From Doryteuthis pealeii (lineage: Eukaryota; Mollusca; Cephalopoda; Myopsida; Loliginidae): a DNA stretch of 64,000 nucleotides. The stretch is taken from assembly GCA_023376005.1 (NCBI GenBank), contig CM042141.1, forward strand, positions 95,204,486 through 95,268,485. The letters run 5' to 3'. The translations under genes were made by a program, and so were the position numbers. This document shows, in pieces, positions 1 through 11,047 of this stretch (the first letter of the stretch is position 1; each line of letters begins with the position of its first letter). The notes beneath the pieces are model-generated. The model did no database searches, had not been told where the DNA came from, and saw nothing but the letters and a program-made list of their open reading frames with translations.

Positions 1-419
1 CATATTACAGATGAATTTCGATTTTGGTTTTTATTATCAGGGAAAAGAACTGGAGATGATCTTTATAGATAAGGATTATCTGGGTTTATCTGTTTCATGA
101 GTTGCTAAGAATAGGCTAATCTGATCCGACCAGCATCTTTGCCATCATTTCTTATCTGTTTGTCACAATGTCCTGTTAAAATAGACCCCCCCATGTTTCT
201 CTTAGACGTTGTCCACCTTAAGAAGGCTGTAGAATAGATTGATCAAAACATGGTAACAGAAAAAACAACAAAAAATCCCAGAACAGATGAACTTAACAAC
301 TCTTGATTTTAATCTTATCTTTTTACTGATGTGGCAAAAAATAGCATCAATGACTGATGATACATTCATAGTATTAGGAATGGGATGATGCAGCATTTCA
401 TCCATCTATCTATTCTATT

Positions 420-1500
420 TTGCTTATATACTGCATTGCATAGTGTAACATAATGGACGGGCCCTACCCGGGAACACCTATATTTGTGGCCTTATGCCAG
501 ACACACAGAGAAACCTTAAAAAAATGTAGTACTGATTCTCTGATATTACTGGGTGGTCTTTGAAGAATCGGCACGAAAAGAAATAAAAAACCTTAATGAG
601 ATTTTGGCGACGTGGAGTCTATGTTTAACGAAAACCTAGTATTCTTGACGGCCAGTCGTCATTTGATCTAAAAGGCCATGAACTCTCTTTGACCAGAATG
701 ATTCGAAACAATTGAATGTTCTTTTCCTTCTAGAAAGAATTAGATAGTTCCAGAAAAAATGATTCTAGATGATTCCTTTGAGATAGTACATAAGGAACCC
801 GACTAGGAACCTGTCAGTTAGTCAGTGAGAACAGTCAAGGCAGTTGGCCGGGTGGAGTTGGACAGTCAGAGTTTGGGAAGCAAACTGTAGTCGCTGAGGA
901 CGAGAAAAGGGCTGGCCTTAATATTTACCAACTGATGAAAGTTTGTCACTCACAAGGACTGAAACTCTAAGGACCATAGAAAGATATCAATTAAACTGAC
1001 ATTCTCTCTCTCTCAAAGTTAAGAAGCTGAAATTGAATTTACCCCAATAAACTCATGAAAATAGACTCGGCATTATAGTCATCTTTACTACAATGAAAAA
1101 TACTATGACAGTATTGTGAATGGGACAACCACTAGACACCCGTGGAGATAGTCAATTGACCGTGACTAAGAGCCCGCGGTGTGCGTAAGGTGATACTTCC
1201 TTGACCTGCTACTAGCGACCAAGAACTGCTGGATATAGTAAACAACCAAAAGTTTACGCGTGTGAACGCCACCACCACGTTACATATATGATAATAGTGT
1301 CGTGCATTTTGAGGCACTGTGAGACACGTGAAACGCCACCGCCACGTTACTTATACGATTTAGTGTAGCAGTAAAAAGACCGCCATAACATTATAATAGC
1401 CCATAGTAGAATATACTTATATACTGAATATAATAGAATATACTTATATACATATACTTATATGCTTATATACTGCATTGCATAGCCCATAGTAGAATGT
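420..1500. other. Gene-free stretch in copy A, weakly LTR-like
   Basis: No ORF or known repeat family was recognised. The stretch has mixed composition with GC-richer patches near 455-480, 840-910 and 1135-1180. There is an AATAAA at about 1046 and a 'TGGCGACGTGGAG' string near 606 that resembles a primer-binding or leader sequence of some LTR elements. No terminal repeat pair could be shown, so LTR origin is only a guess. Confidence 0.25.
1255..1372 (+). repeat. Imperfect two-unit tandem repeat
   Basis: Two units of roughly 57-68 bases share the core 'AACGCCACC.CCACGTTAC' followed by 'TAT.GAT' and 'TAGTGT'. Units begin near 1262 and 1330. The same pair occurs in copy C near 17095-17212. Confidence 0.55.
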
Positions 1501-1514
1501 CATTAAATTTCCCC

Positions 1515-2270
1515 ATTTTTCATACCTCAGGGGATATTTCGTTGAGGTCTGCAGCTTTTCTACCAATTAGTTTTCTTAGGACTTTGTTTAGTTTTTCTAT
1601 CGTAAAGTCTTCACCGATTGTCTGATTTTATTTATTTGCTCCTGGATGTATTTTATTTGTTCTTTTTTGTACGTTTTAGTTTGTTCTACCTGGACTTTCT
1701 TAAGGTTGTATGTGTTGGTGTTTGTTGGGTTTACTTTATTGCACTGGGATGCTTTTTAGATATCGTTTCTCTTTAACTGCTTCTGTCTCCCAGGGGACAG
1801 TGTGCTTAACTCTTAATTTGGTCGGCATACACTCAGCTGCCGCTTCTAAGTGGGCACTGACAAAATTTTCATATTCCTCATCTGGAGTCTGCCTTGCAGA
1901 TGTCTCCTGCAGGATGTCAAACTTATTTCTTACCAGTTGCTTATATCGCTGTTGGCAAATGAGGCCCAGTCGTATTGTACAGATTAATGTATAATTTTGC
2001 TATGACTATTCTGTGATCGAAGGATACTCTTTCAAAGGAAGAGTATGCTTCGCAGTTCATAGCACTGTTTATCCACTTTTTATTTATCAAGATGTAGTCA
2101 AGTTGTGCTTTTGTATTATTTCGGTAGGTGTAGGTCTATAGTTTTCCCTTTCATCTTTGGAAATTGGTGTTTAAGCATACAATACTGTTCTCAAGAGAGA
2201 ACTCTGCTAGGAGTTCACCATTCTTGTTTGGAGTGTTGTGTAAGCAGAATCTATTGTTCACATTTTTGCC

Positions 2271-2276
<6 letters not shown>
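1515..2276 (-). pseudogene. RTE-type LINE fragment, endonuclease end and linker (copy A)
   Basis: Read on the minus strand, the segment translates in pieces as the C-terminal part of an APE-type endonuclease followed by the linker before the reverse transcriptase. Recognisable stretches in order are '[18 protein letters not shown]', '[15 protein letters not shown]', 'SFERVSFDHRIVIAKL' (containing the catalytic Asp-His of APE nucleases), 'RYKQLVRNKFDILQE', 'MPTKLRVKHTVPWETEAV' and 'NPTNTNTYNLKKVQVEQT'. Frameshifts and stops break the frame, and the reverse transcriptase is absent. The same family appears as a longer piece at 40790-42174. Its first 126 bases (2151-2276) are repeated inverted at 2492-2617. 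Confidence 0.8.
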
Positions 2277-2311
<35 letters not shown>

Positions 2312-2340
2312 CGTGTGTGTATATATATATGTATATACAT

Positions 2341-2398
<58 letters not shown>

Positions 2399-2436
2399 AT
2401 GTATATACATATATATATACACACACGCACACACAC

Positions 2437-2498
<62 letters not shown>

Positions 2499-2617
2499 GC
2501 AAAAATGTGAACAATAGATTCTGCTTACACAACACTCCAAACAAGAATGGTGAACTCCTAGCAGAGTTCTCTCTTGAGAACAGTATTGTATGCTTAAACA
2601 CCAATTTCCAAAGATGA
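2151..2617. repeat. 126-bp inverted repeat around TA/CA microsatellite (copy A)
   Basis: Arms 2151-2276 and 2492-2617 are essentially perfect reverse complements. Each arm is RTE endonuclease sequence, so the LINE piece is duplicated in opposite orientation. The 215-base centre alternates TA, TG/CG, TA, CA, TA, TG, TA, CA and TA blocks and is itself close to self-complementary. Transcribed RNA would fold into a long hairpin. A further (TA)n follows at 2618-2660. Confidence 0.9.
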
Positions 2618-2662
<45 letters not shown>

Positions 2663-3140
2663 GAATGAAAACATACTTTGTATCCCATTATTCTATTATT
2701 ATTTTTTGTTGTTGTTGAAATGATCAACAAGAGAGATTAATTAAAATCATATTATTAATTTTTGATGAGGTTCTTTATATCTTTTATTCCTTTTTATCCC
2801 AATGTTATTAACCGCTTCAGACTTTGGCTGCTGGTAACATAAATGACATGAAATCAGAATAAAAGATTTTCCTTTTGTTTTCCATGATTATTCTTCATAT
2901 TTCATATAATTAATTACCTTCTTAAAATTAATAATGATATTCACAGAAGCAATAAGATTTTGTAAAAAAGACAAAAACCAAAACCTGCTTGTAGGAAATC
3001 ACTATTTAATTAACAAATGCTGTTAAAATTGCATTGTTTATTCACAAGGTCCTAAGATTTATTGACAAATTCTGTAATAACTAAAAGACATGATTTCTTT
3101 GCTTGTGATTTCAAAACATTTAAAAATAGGAGTGTACAAA

Positions 3141-3400
3141 GGGGGGCAGTTTAGCTTAGTTGGTAGAGGATACACCAAAGAATTTCAAGTTTCCTGATTC
3201 AATACCAGTCCTAGTCCCAGTCCCAGTCAACTAAGCACATGAGAAACGCAGCATGGGTAATCGGTGCAGTAAAAAATCTCCTGACTAGTGAAAAATAAAA
3301 ACTAGCTCCCTGGTCTAGTGCTAGTGAAAATGGGATAGATTGCTTAGTTGTTTGCCTGATACCAACAATAGGTCACTCAGCTGACTTTACTTTTTACTAA
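3141..3400 (+). repeat. S1 tRNA-Lys-like SINE (copy A)
   Basis: The head 'GTTTAGCTTAGTTGGTAGAG' matches a polymerase III box A, and 'CCTGATTCAATACC' lies at the box B position. The body has the S1 landmarks 'GCTCCCTGGTCTAGTGCTAGTG' (split: GCTCCCTGGTCTAG, then TGCTAGTG) and 'CTGATACCAAC'. A CCCAGT motif is locally triplicated. Compared with copies B and C, about 32 bases are missing after 'AAAAAATCTC'. Confidence 0.8.
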
Positions 3401-3670
3401 TAGTAAATGGTAAGTGAAATTAGAAAGTAGTAACATTTCGAAAGGTCATAAAAGACTGGTCTAGGTGTCGTTGGATATAAGTGTCAATCAGAAACCCACC
3501 TGTGGCTTGTTCATTCACCTTGGCTAAAAGTCATATAAGCAAAGCAATATATCATTCATAGTGATTAATTTGTTATCAAGAATTCTAGCAGCTGAGAAAT
3601 CTTGTCATATAAACTAAGATATCAAATTTTCAGTTTCTATTCATGAAAAAAGAAAAGAAAAAAGAAATAT

Positions 3671-4435
3671 TAGTTGGTTGGTTGGTTGGTTGGTTACTTT
3701 ATTTAATGCAAAATCTTGTTTTTTTTTTCAGAATACAAAGTGTGTCAAAAAAATACCAAGTTTAAAACTGTATTTACCAAGATAGAAATGAAGAATGAAT
3801 GGAACATTAATTTTTTTCAGAATACAAGGTGTGTCAAAAAAGTATCAAGATTGAAGCTGTATTTACCAAGATAGAAATGAAGAATGAATGGAACGTTAAT
3901 TTTTTTCAGAATACAAGGTGTGTCATAAAAGTACCAAGTTTAAAATTGTATTTACCAATATAGAAATGAAGAATAAATGGAACGTTATTTTTTCAGAATA
4001 TACAGTGTGTCAAAAAGTACAAAAAATCTCAATACTTTTTTGACACACCTTGTATATGGTTGTCATTAACTTCATGTGTATTTATAAATACTGGTGGTTG
4101 ACCCTCAGTGACTGCCTTCTAGCACCTTAATATAAAAAAGCTGGTGTTTTGCCATAAAAGCAATTTGAAGAATACAGTCAGGACAATCATATAGTTACTA
4201 GGGCTTGACATGACCAAATGATTGATCAGATGGGGCCTAGTCAACCACTCATCTAGCCCAAGTAATAGCCAGAGTAGAGTGTTGCATGTCACATGACAAC
4301 TTAGTAACCAATTTTCAGCCACACAATCCTGTCCTCAGTCATTTGGGGTCCCCACCTACAGCTAAGAGGGGGGATTTTAGCCTTCTGCAGAGGTGCAGTT
4401 GGCATATTCTACAGCCCCAGCCAACAGGGCAGAAG
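3671..4435 (+). repeat. S3 SINE split by mariner-end array (copy A)
   Basis: The head, (TTGG)n plus 'TTACTTTATTTAATGCA', lies at 3671-3716. The rest of S3 resumes at about 4086 with 'GGTTGACCCTCAGTGACTGC' and runs to the 'GCAGAGGTGCAGTTGGC' end block. The interruption is the 3733-4055 array. S3 copies without interruption are at 9147 and 25034. Confidence 0.75.
3733..4055. mobile_element. Tandem array of mariner-like ends closed by an inverted end (copy A)
   Basis: Units start at 3733, 3822, 3911 and 3998, a period of 89, 89 and 87 bases, the last unit truncated. Each begins with a mariner-like terminal sequence, 'ATACAAGGTGTGTCAAAAAA' in the second. At 4031-4055 the same terminus appears inverted ('TTTTTTGACACACCTTGTAT'). 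So a normal two-ended MITE has had its left 89 bases repeated. No transposase is present. Confidence 0.85.
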
Positions 4436-4499
4436 AGATACAGGTACAATTATAAAAAAATCACATTATAAGTAGGGTGGTAATGAAAATTTTAAAAAA

Positions 4500-5290
4500 T
4501 TGTAGTCAGTTCAAGTTTTGTTTTTACTTATTATGTTTATTTATTTATTGTTTGTTATGCCTCCTCGGGCATCTCCCCTTTTTTTATATTCTCATATGAA
4601 CCTTTTAAAAAAATCCACAAAGAAAAAAAAGATTTAGATGCAGAATATTTCTCAAGAATAAATACAATACAACTAATACAACATTGAAGAATGGATACTC
4701 AAATGAGGCCAGGGCATGAATGAAGCTGTTTGGCTTCCACTGAGACAATTTGTTAGGAATTTACAAACTTAATTCCAAGACTTAAAAGACTTGTCTTTCC
4801 GTTTACAATGTTGCTTTGATAAAGACCTTTTCATATGGTCGAAACAGATTTCTGTCAGCAAAACTTTTAACATCTTGTTTTTCTACAAACTTTCTACACA
4901 TATTGTCAGATTCTTATCCATTTTTACCTTTCAAACTTAATCCCACATAAAAAGAGACATACCTTTTTATCTCCAGTAAGCGCAGGTACCCATCTTAACA
5001 TATTCCATGCAGGATACCTTAAATTTAATTTGCATCAGGACTGTGTATCAATACACAGGAAGTGTGCATCTTTATTTACAGAGACTGAAAAAGGATTAAA
5101 GGCAGATAACTAACCCCTGTACATGAAAAAAGGATTTGGGCAGATAACTCTGACCCGACTATTGTTACAGTTTTAAGTGAATTTTAACACAATTTTGGGT
5201 AAGCAATATTATTCTTGGTAAGTACAAAATGGGTGATAATTGGCAATTACTAGACACTTCAAGTAAAACCAACACCTCTTCGTATTTAAG
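4500..5290. other. No gene seen
   Basis: AT-rich sequence with a short (TTTA)n at about 4528-4550. No ORF longer than 70 codons and no repeat family was recognised. The same applies to 12410-13200 and 20350-21158 in the other copies. Confidence 0.5.
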
Positions 5291-5568
5291 ACAACTCGGT
5301 TTTGCTTAGTCAGTTGAGCATCTGCCTAGGAGCCAAAAGGTTCCGGGTTCAATACCAACCCTCACCAAACTCAGCACATAAGTAGCACAGCTTGGATTTG
5401 TGCAGTAAAGTGGGGAATGTAAAGTTGATTGTAGATGTGACTCTCCACCTCAGATGCAAAAACAATCTCCCTGGTCTAGTGCTAGTGAAAAGGGAATAGA
5501 CTCCCTTGCTGTCTGATTGATACTGACCATAGACCAATTCTGCTGACCTCACTTTTTTTATTGGTATA
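5291..5568 (+). repeat. S1 SINE (copy A, second insertion)
   Basis: The tRNA-like head has box A-like 'TTGCTTAGTCAGTTGAGCA' and box B-like 'GGGTTCAATACCAACC'. The S1 body follows through 'CTCCCTGGTCTAGTGCTAG' and 'GTCTGATTGATACTGACC'. A (GA)n tract follows at 5676-5724. Confidence 0.85.
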
Positions 5569-5676
5569 AAGTATCTGGTTAAATTTAAGTATCATCATCA
5601 TCCTCAGGTCACACTGACAGCATGGATACCCTTCACTCTCTCTCTTAACACCTGAAAACAAAACAAAAATGAGAAA

Positions 5677-5710
<34 letters not shown>

Positions 5711-5800
5711 TGAGAGAGAGAGAATCTTTGCATAGAACATATAGAATATTAATATAATACATACACATCAAATTCTGTTAAGTAATTCATCTGATCGTTC

Positions 5801-6205
5801 CTAAAAATATCTTCTTAAATTCTTCTTACCATTTTTTTTTCTGAAATCATCCAAATTAATCTTAGAATTTTTTATGCTATTGCTGTTTTTGATCTGATAA
5901 GGCAATTTGTTCCAAAAAATATATTTTCTATTAGCAAAAAAATCCAATTGGTAAATAGACTCAATTTTTGAAATCTGTCTTGAGAGTAAGTTCCGAGTTC
6001 GAGGAGAAATATTAAAAAAATGTCTACCATAATTAATAATTCCATTTATTATTTTGAAAATTTCAGTTAGATCACCTCTCATTCTTCTTTCTAGTAAGTA
6101 GTCAATTCTAATTTCTCTTATTCTTCCCTGTAACTCTGATATTTCACTCTTTTTATTAGTTTTATCACTCTTCTTTATATGCCCTCCAATATCATTATAC
6201 TCCAA
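5801..6205 (-). pseudogene. CR1/L2-like LINE, reverse transcriptase C-terminus (copy A)
   Basis: A 134-codon minus-strand ORF ends in the extreme C-terminal pattern of CR1/L2/jockey-group LINE reverse transcriptases. It shows 'LLERRMRGDLTEIFKIINGI' (family pattern LEERRxRGDLIExFKIxNG), then 'NRKYIFWNKLPYQIKNSNSI' (family pattern F..R....WN.LP). The protein begins well inside the family, so the element is 5'-truncated. The catalytic YADD region is absent. The Met at 6205 is only the first ATG in the remnant. Confidence 0.75.
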
Positions 6206-6207
6206 GT

Positions 6208-6558
6208 CTGATTTAAATTCAGATTTTCCTTCTTCTAGATAGGTTGCTACACCAAAGTTAAAAACACAGCCTGTCCTACTCTTTACCCCTAATTGAACCT
6301 TAGTTCTTTGTGAATTGCAACGGCCTCATTCAGATTTTTGAACTCAATTTTTTTTGCAGAGTTTAACAGATTTGAATTCAGAGTTTTCCTTCTCCTAGAC
6401 TGGTTGCCATACCCAGATTAAAGTGTCCAGTCTGTCCTACTATTTACCCATATCTGGATTCATGTCATATTATTACTATATGAAATACAAACAGCTTCAT
6501 CCAGAATTTGAACTTGATTTCTCATGTCTATTTCCTATGGCAATAGCCATTACATGAT
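6208..6558 (-). repeat. Two S2 SINE pieces, reversed (copy A)
   Basis: The first piece (about 6208-6345) and the second (6356-6558) both read reversed S2: 'GAATTCAGAGTTTTCCTTC', 'CTACTATTTACCC', then the reversed tRNA-like head near 'AATTTGAACTTGAT'. The first is more diverged. Confidence 0.75.
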
Positions 6559-6867
6559 AAACACTCCTGTATTCATTTATATAATATCCTAAGCAAAGTG
6601 GTTGTCAGTAAGAAGGGTCAATTTGAAAGCCAGGTTATATTTGATTCTAATGGAAGGTTGAAGCAAATGTCACTCCTTTTTCAGTTCAATCTGATTAATA
6701 GTTGAATATTTTCAGAATTTTGGAAGGATGTAAAGCCAAACCCATATTGATCAATTTAAAAATCAATATCTTAAGGTCCCAGAATATATAATTTACCAAT
6801 TGGGTTACCAACTATCACATATTTGACATAGAACATTCAATTATTGTTAGAGGTGTTCATAGCACAA

Positions 6868-6948
6868 CAGTTGTTGTTATAAGAAATGGACTCAACTAAC
6901 TGAATTCAAATCCTGAATGAGACTGTTTGCATTTCACATAGTCTGAAA
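6868..6948 (+). repeat. S2 head fragment (copy A)
   Basis: 'TTGTTATAAGAAATGGACTC' followed by 'GAATTCAAATCCTGAATGAG' (box B-like) and 'TTTGCATTTCACATAG'. Copies are at about 14772-14848 and 22738-22815. Confidence 0.65.
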
Positions 6949-7394
6949 GTTTACTTGGTTATAATAACAAAATGACCCCCCCACTTTATATCCATAAACA
7001 CAAATGGCTAAAATCAATTGAGGTATCTGGTTTGGTTTAGTTTATTTGTTAAACAGGTTGGTTAGTTATTTTTATGACATATCAACCTTTATGAGGTCAT
7101 TTTATGCCAAATCACGTCATTTTGATAAATAAAGTACCCAGGTTGATTACAGAACCTGATGTTAAGTAGTCACTGAATTAACTATTTAACAGGCTAATCG
7201 CTGTTTAACTTTAGTGATCTATCAGAAATTGGTGCGTTGTATTTATTGTCTTGGTATAAACCATAAACAACTTCCTGTCTGAAATTATTATTGACGTTGC
7301 ATTCTAGTTTTTAAAAGAATAAACCTGACTTATACAGGCTATTTAATGTGATGTTTTCCTGGATTTAATTGATGTTAATACATGTATAGGGAAA

Positions 7395-7520
7395 GGTATA
7401 AATCCAGCTATTCTCCTTCTAGCTATGGGTAAATAGTAGATTAGACTGGGTTTTTAAGTCTTGGTATGGTAACTGGTCTAGGAGAAGGAAAACTTTGAAT
7501 TCAAACCAGTTGTAGACCTG
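7395..7520 (+). repeat. S2 tail fragment (copy A)
   Basis: 'AAAGGTATAAATCCAGC', 'GGTAAATAGTAGATTAGAC' and 'TCTAGGAGAAGGAAAACTTT' are S2 tail landmarks. The counterpart in copy C is 23266-23390. Confidence 0.7.
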
Positions 7521-7529
7521 TAGAGAAGT

Positions 7530-9140
7530 TAATTGTACAATATGTTCCATGAACAAAGTGCAATAAAGAAATAATTTGAAAAGATTTACTGTATTTTGTT
7601 GTAACTTAATAAAGGTTACTAAATGAGGAATAACCAAACGGTGGTCAGAAATTATATTGAATTTTAATAACATTAACAAAATAGAATACTTGCCTGTGGC
7701 ATGAAGAAAGGTAAACCACAGCTAGTTGTATCTGACTACTCAGTCTGCATAATACTCCCATATCTATGAGGATTGGGTGATACCCATTAATGTTGGGTAT
7801 ATAACAATTAAATAGTAATACTTTATATCATATAATTGTTTACAATGAACTTTTAAGAAACAACTACACAAAAATGTAAATATAAACGCATAAGGAATGT
7901 GATCTCTTCAGCATCTAGGCATAAAATAACCCGAGATGGGTTGACATTTAATATTCAGTTTCACTTTAACTTTTATTTCAATACATGCATGGTCCAACTA
8001 AATCAAAGGAGCTATTAAACTTACTCCAGCTATGAGGATTGGGACATACCCATTAATGTTCATTAGTAGGGTATATAACATATTTCTATGTTTTTTCTAG
8101 AGAATGCATAAATGGTAAGCTGAAGTTGGAGATATCTTGTTTCTATTCAGTTCTATGAACAGAGGTGAGATATATGTCCTTTTCAATCACAAGTGACAAC
8201 TGAAAACAAATATGTGTTGCCCCTTCAAAGAAGTTGATTGAATCCAATTATCTTTGTCTCCCTACACATTTATTTGCTATTGTTATGTGGGGATTAAAAT
8301 GAAATTCAAATAAAAAAAAAAACTCCCATGAACCTTCATTGGAAGAACCCTCTAAGCATGTATGGGAAAAGGACCCCACTTCCAACCCAAAGATAATCTA
8401 TCGGCCTTAAACTGTGTCATGGCACAACTACTGACCAAGAAGAAATTTCCTTGACATGTGGTGGCTATGACCCGTGAATAAAGCCTAAATCATAAAATTA
8501 CCTTTGTCTTTGTCTCTTCCTTTTCTCTCCGTGAATTCCTTTTCAGCGCGACCACCAAATAAGATAGGTTAAAAGTAAAACCCTAGGAACACACACCAAG
8601 AATAACAACCTACCTTTTTAACCTAAAACATTAAACTCTTGCTACTCACAGTTAACTTTAGAATAATTGTTAAACTAACACAATATAGTAAAAACTTTCA
8701 TCTTAAATTATTAAGTTAAGTTTGCATAAGAGTTAAAGAAAATGTTACCTTTAGAATTGTATATTTACAGGTATAACAAATATATAATTGATTTGGCAAT
8801 ATCTAAATTTCTGGATCAAAAAGAGATCAGCTAAAAGTTCATAAATCTGAAAAATAAAACAAGAAAATCACGAGATGTTTCTTCTTTTGAATGGTCCACA
8901 TATTCAATATAAGCTCTCAAGTTAACATATAAAATATGTAATAAATGAATGATCATACTGTGGCATATTCACAGGTCCTGCTATTAACTACTAGTATTCA
9001 TATTATCATACTACTTATGTTAGTTATCCATTTGGTCTCTACTGTTTCCTAAAAATAGCCCAATTTTTCTTTGTTGTTTTTAATATGTTTACAGTTTGTA
9101 TTTTCTTAGAGGATAATAAAAAAAACTAGGAAGAGCATTA
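7530..9140. other. No gene seen (copy A)
   Basis: AT-rich sequence without convincing ORFs or known repeats. It contains two related short blocks, 'GAGGATTGGGTGATACCCATTAATG' (split: GAGGATTGGG, TACCCATTAATG) near 7768 and 8036. The counterpart in copy C is 23400-25030. Confidence 0.5.
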
Positions 9141-9146
9141 TTTTTA

Positions 9147-9598
9147 ATGTTGATTGGCTGGTTGGTTGGGTTTACAGCATGTCAACCCATGGGCTATTTT
9201 ATAGCAAAGATGTTTATCTTTTATTCATTATTAGTGGGTATTCAATTCTCTAACTTATTTTTATCTATCTACCCATACCCTAACAGGTACTACCATTCTG
9301 GGTCAGAGAAGCACCTGAGAATAATGACCAATGAAGGGGTACTCCACACTCCCAGAGCTCCTATATGCAGTTTAGCATCATACCCAGGACATTAATACTC
9401 TAAGCCACTGCGTTCTAGCACATATATGATAAAAAGTGTTGGAGGTGTTTGTCATAGAGAAAATACAGTTGGAACCATTATATAGGTGCTAGGGTTTGAC
9501 ATGACCAGCCAATTGATCAGAGGGGCCTTTCTGACTGCTTGTCTAGCCCAAGTAAGGGCCAAAGTGGAGTGTTGCATGTCATGGACTGTTTAGTCAGA
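9147..9598 (+). repeat. S3 SINE, cut by the A/B junction
   Basis: Starts with 'GATTGGCTGGTTGGTTGG', carries 'CATGTCAACCCATGGGC', 'AGGGGTACTCCACAC' and 'GTTTGACATGACCAGCC', and is cut off at 9598 where the complete copy (25034-25605) continues. Confidence 0.8.
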
Positions 9599-10194
9599 TC
9601 TTTTGTACGTTTAGTTTGTTCTACCTGGACTTTCTTAAGGTTGTATGTGTTGGTGTTTGTTGGGTTTACTTTATTGCACTGGGATGCTTTTAGATATCGT
9701 TTCTCTTTAACTGCTTCTGTCTCCCAGGGGACAGTGTGCTTAACTCTTAATTTGGTCGGCATACACTCAGCTGCCGCTTCTAAGTGGGCACTGACAATAA
9801 TTCAATCTCATCTGGAGTCTGCCTTGCAGATGTCTCCTGCAGGATGTCAAACTTATTTCTTACCAGTTGCTTATATCGCTGTTGGCAAATGAGGCCCAGT
9901 CGTATTGTACAATTAATGTATAATTTTGCTATGACTATTCTGTGATCGAAGGATACTCTTTCAAAGGAAGAGTATGCTTCGCAGTTCATAGCACTGTTTA
10001 TCCACTTTTTATTTATCAAGATGTAGTCAAGTTGTGCTTTTGTATTATTTCGGTAGGTGTAGGTCTATAGTTTTCCCTTCATCTTTGGAAATGTGTTTAA
10101 GCATACCTACTGTTCTCAAGAGAGAAACTCTGCTAGGAGTTCACCATTCTGTTGGAGTGTTGTGTAAGCAGAATCTATTGTTCACATTTTTGCC

Positions 10195-10200
<6 letters not shown>
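9599..10200 (-). pseudogene. RTE-type LINE fragment (copy B, truncated)
   Basis: This is the same minus-strand endonuclease/linker fragment as 1515-2276, but cut on the downstream side by the A/B junction at 9599. The endonuclease end reads openly through '[20 protein letters not shown]' and the Asp-His motif. A loss near 9795-9803 shifts the frame before 'PTKLRVKHTVPWETEAV'. Extra indels relative to A and C are of the sequencing-noise type. Confidence 0.75.
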
Positions 10201-10225
<25 letters not shown>

Positions 10226-10287
10226 ATGTGTGTGTGCGTGTGTGATATATATATGTATATAATACACACACACACACACACACACAT

Positions 10288-10320
<33 letters not shown>

Positions 10321-10358
10321 ATGTATATACATATATATATACACACACGCACACACAC

Positions 10359-10418
<60 letters not shown>

Positions 10419-10537
10419 GCAAAAATGTGAACAATAGATTCTGCTTACACAACACTCCAAACAAGAATGGTGAACTCCTAGCAGAGTTCTCTCTTGAGAA
10501 CAGTATTGTATGCTTAAACACCAATTTCCAAAGATGA
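10079..10537. repeat. Inverted repeat around microsatellite (copy B)
   Basis: Arms are about 10079-10200 and 10412-10537. The left arm has lost several bases compared with copies A and C while the right arm is intact, so arm identity is reduced only here. The centre is again TA/TG/CA blocks. Confidence 0.85.
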
Positions 10538-11047
10538 ATATAATATATATATATATTAATATATATATATATATATAATAGAATGAAAACATACTTTGTA
10601 TCCCATTATTCTATTATTATTTTTTGTTGTTGTTGAAATGATCAACAAGAGAGATTAATTAAAATCATATTATTAATTTTGATGAGGTTCTTTATATCTT
10701 TATTCCTTTTTATCCCAATGTTAAACCGCTTCAGACTTTGGCTGCTGGTAACATAATGACATGAAATCAGAATAAAAGATTTTCCTTTTGTTTTCCATGA
10801 TTATCTTCATATTTCATATAATTAATTACCTTCTTAAAATTAATAATGATTTCACAGAAGCAATAAGATTTGTAAAAAAGACAAAAACCAAAACCTGCTT
10901 GTAGGAAATCACTATTTAATTAACAAATGCTGTTAAAAATTGCATTGTTTATTCACAAGGTCCTAAGATATTACAAATTCTGTAATAACAAAAAGACATG
11001 ATTTCTTTGCTTGTGATTTCAAAACATTTAAAAATAGGAGTGTACAA

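Larger units (their letters stand above)
1..9598 (+). repeat. Large direct repeat, copy A (cut by window start)
   Basis: This copy matches 15840-25488 base for base over long stretches; position 1 aligns with 15840. It probably continues upstream of the window. It ends inside an S3 SINE at 'TAGTCAGA', where it joins copy B directly. Over 1-7900 the match to copy C is nearly perfect, apart from microsatellite lengths and a roughly 32-base gap in the first S1 SINE. From about 7900 onward, single-base indels against C become frequent. It contains only transposon-derived and simple sequence; no host gene was recognised. Confidence 0.95.

Noticed and set aside
202..405. 67-codon minus-strand ORF as a small gene
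   Set aside because: No domain, no splice or promoter context, AT-rich; frames of this length are common by chance here.
2105..2617. Plus- and minus-strand ORFs of 65-170 codons rich in Ile-Tyr, Cys-Val and Thr-His
   Set aside because: They are translations of (TA)n, (TG)n and (CA)n runs; the ends are inverted LINE sequence. Same for 10034-10592 and 17946-18567.
3141..3230. Functional tRNA gene
   Set aside because: The head has box A and B but no cloverleaf with paired acceptor stem, and the sequence continues as a 260-base SINE. Same judgement for 5291, 42197 and 49918.
3733..4055. CRISPR-like array
   Set aside because: Units are contiguous at 89 bases with no variable spacers, the genome is eukaryotic, and each unit starts with a mariner terminus.
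5482..5733. Minus-strand ORF with SLSLSL start that looks like a signal peptide
   Set aside because: The start is (GA)n read on the reverse strand and the rest is S1 SINE; the same frames occur at 13390 and 21350.
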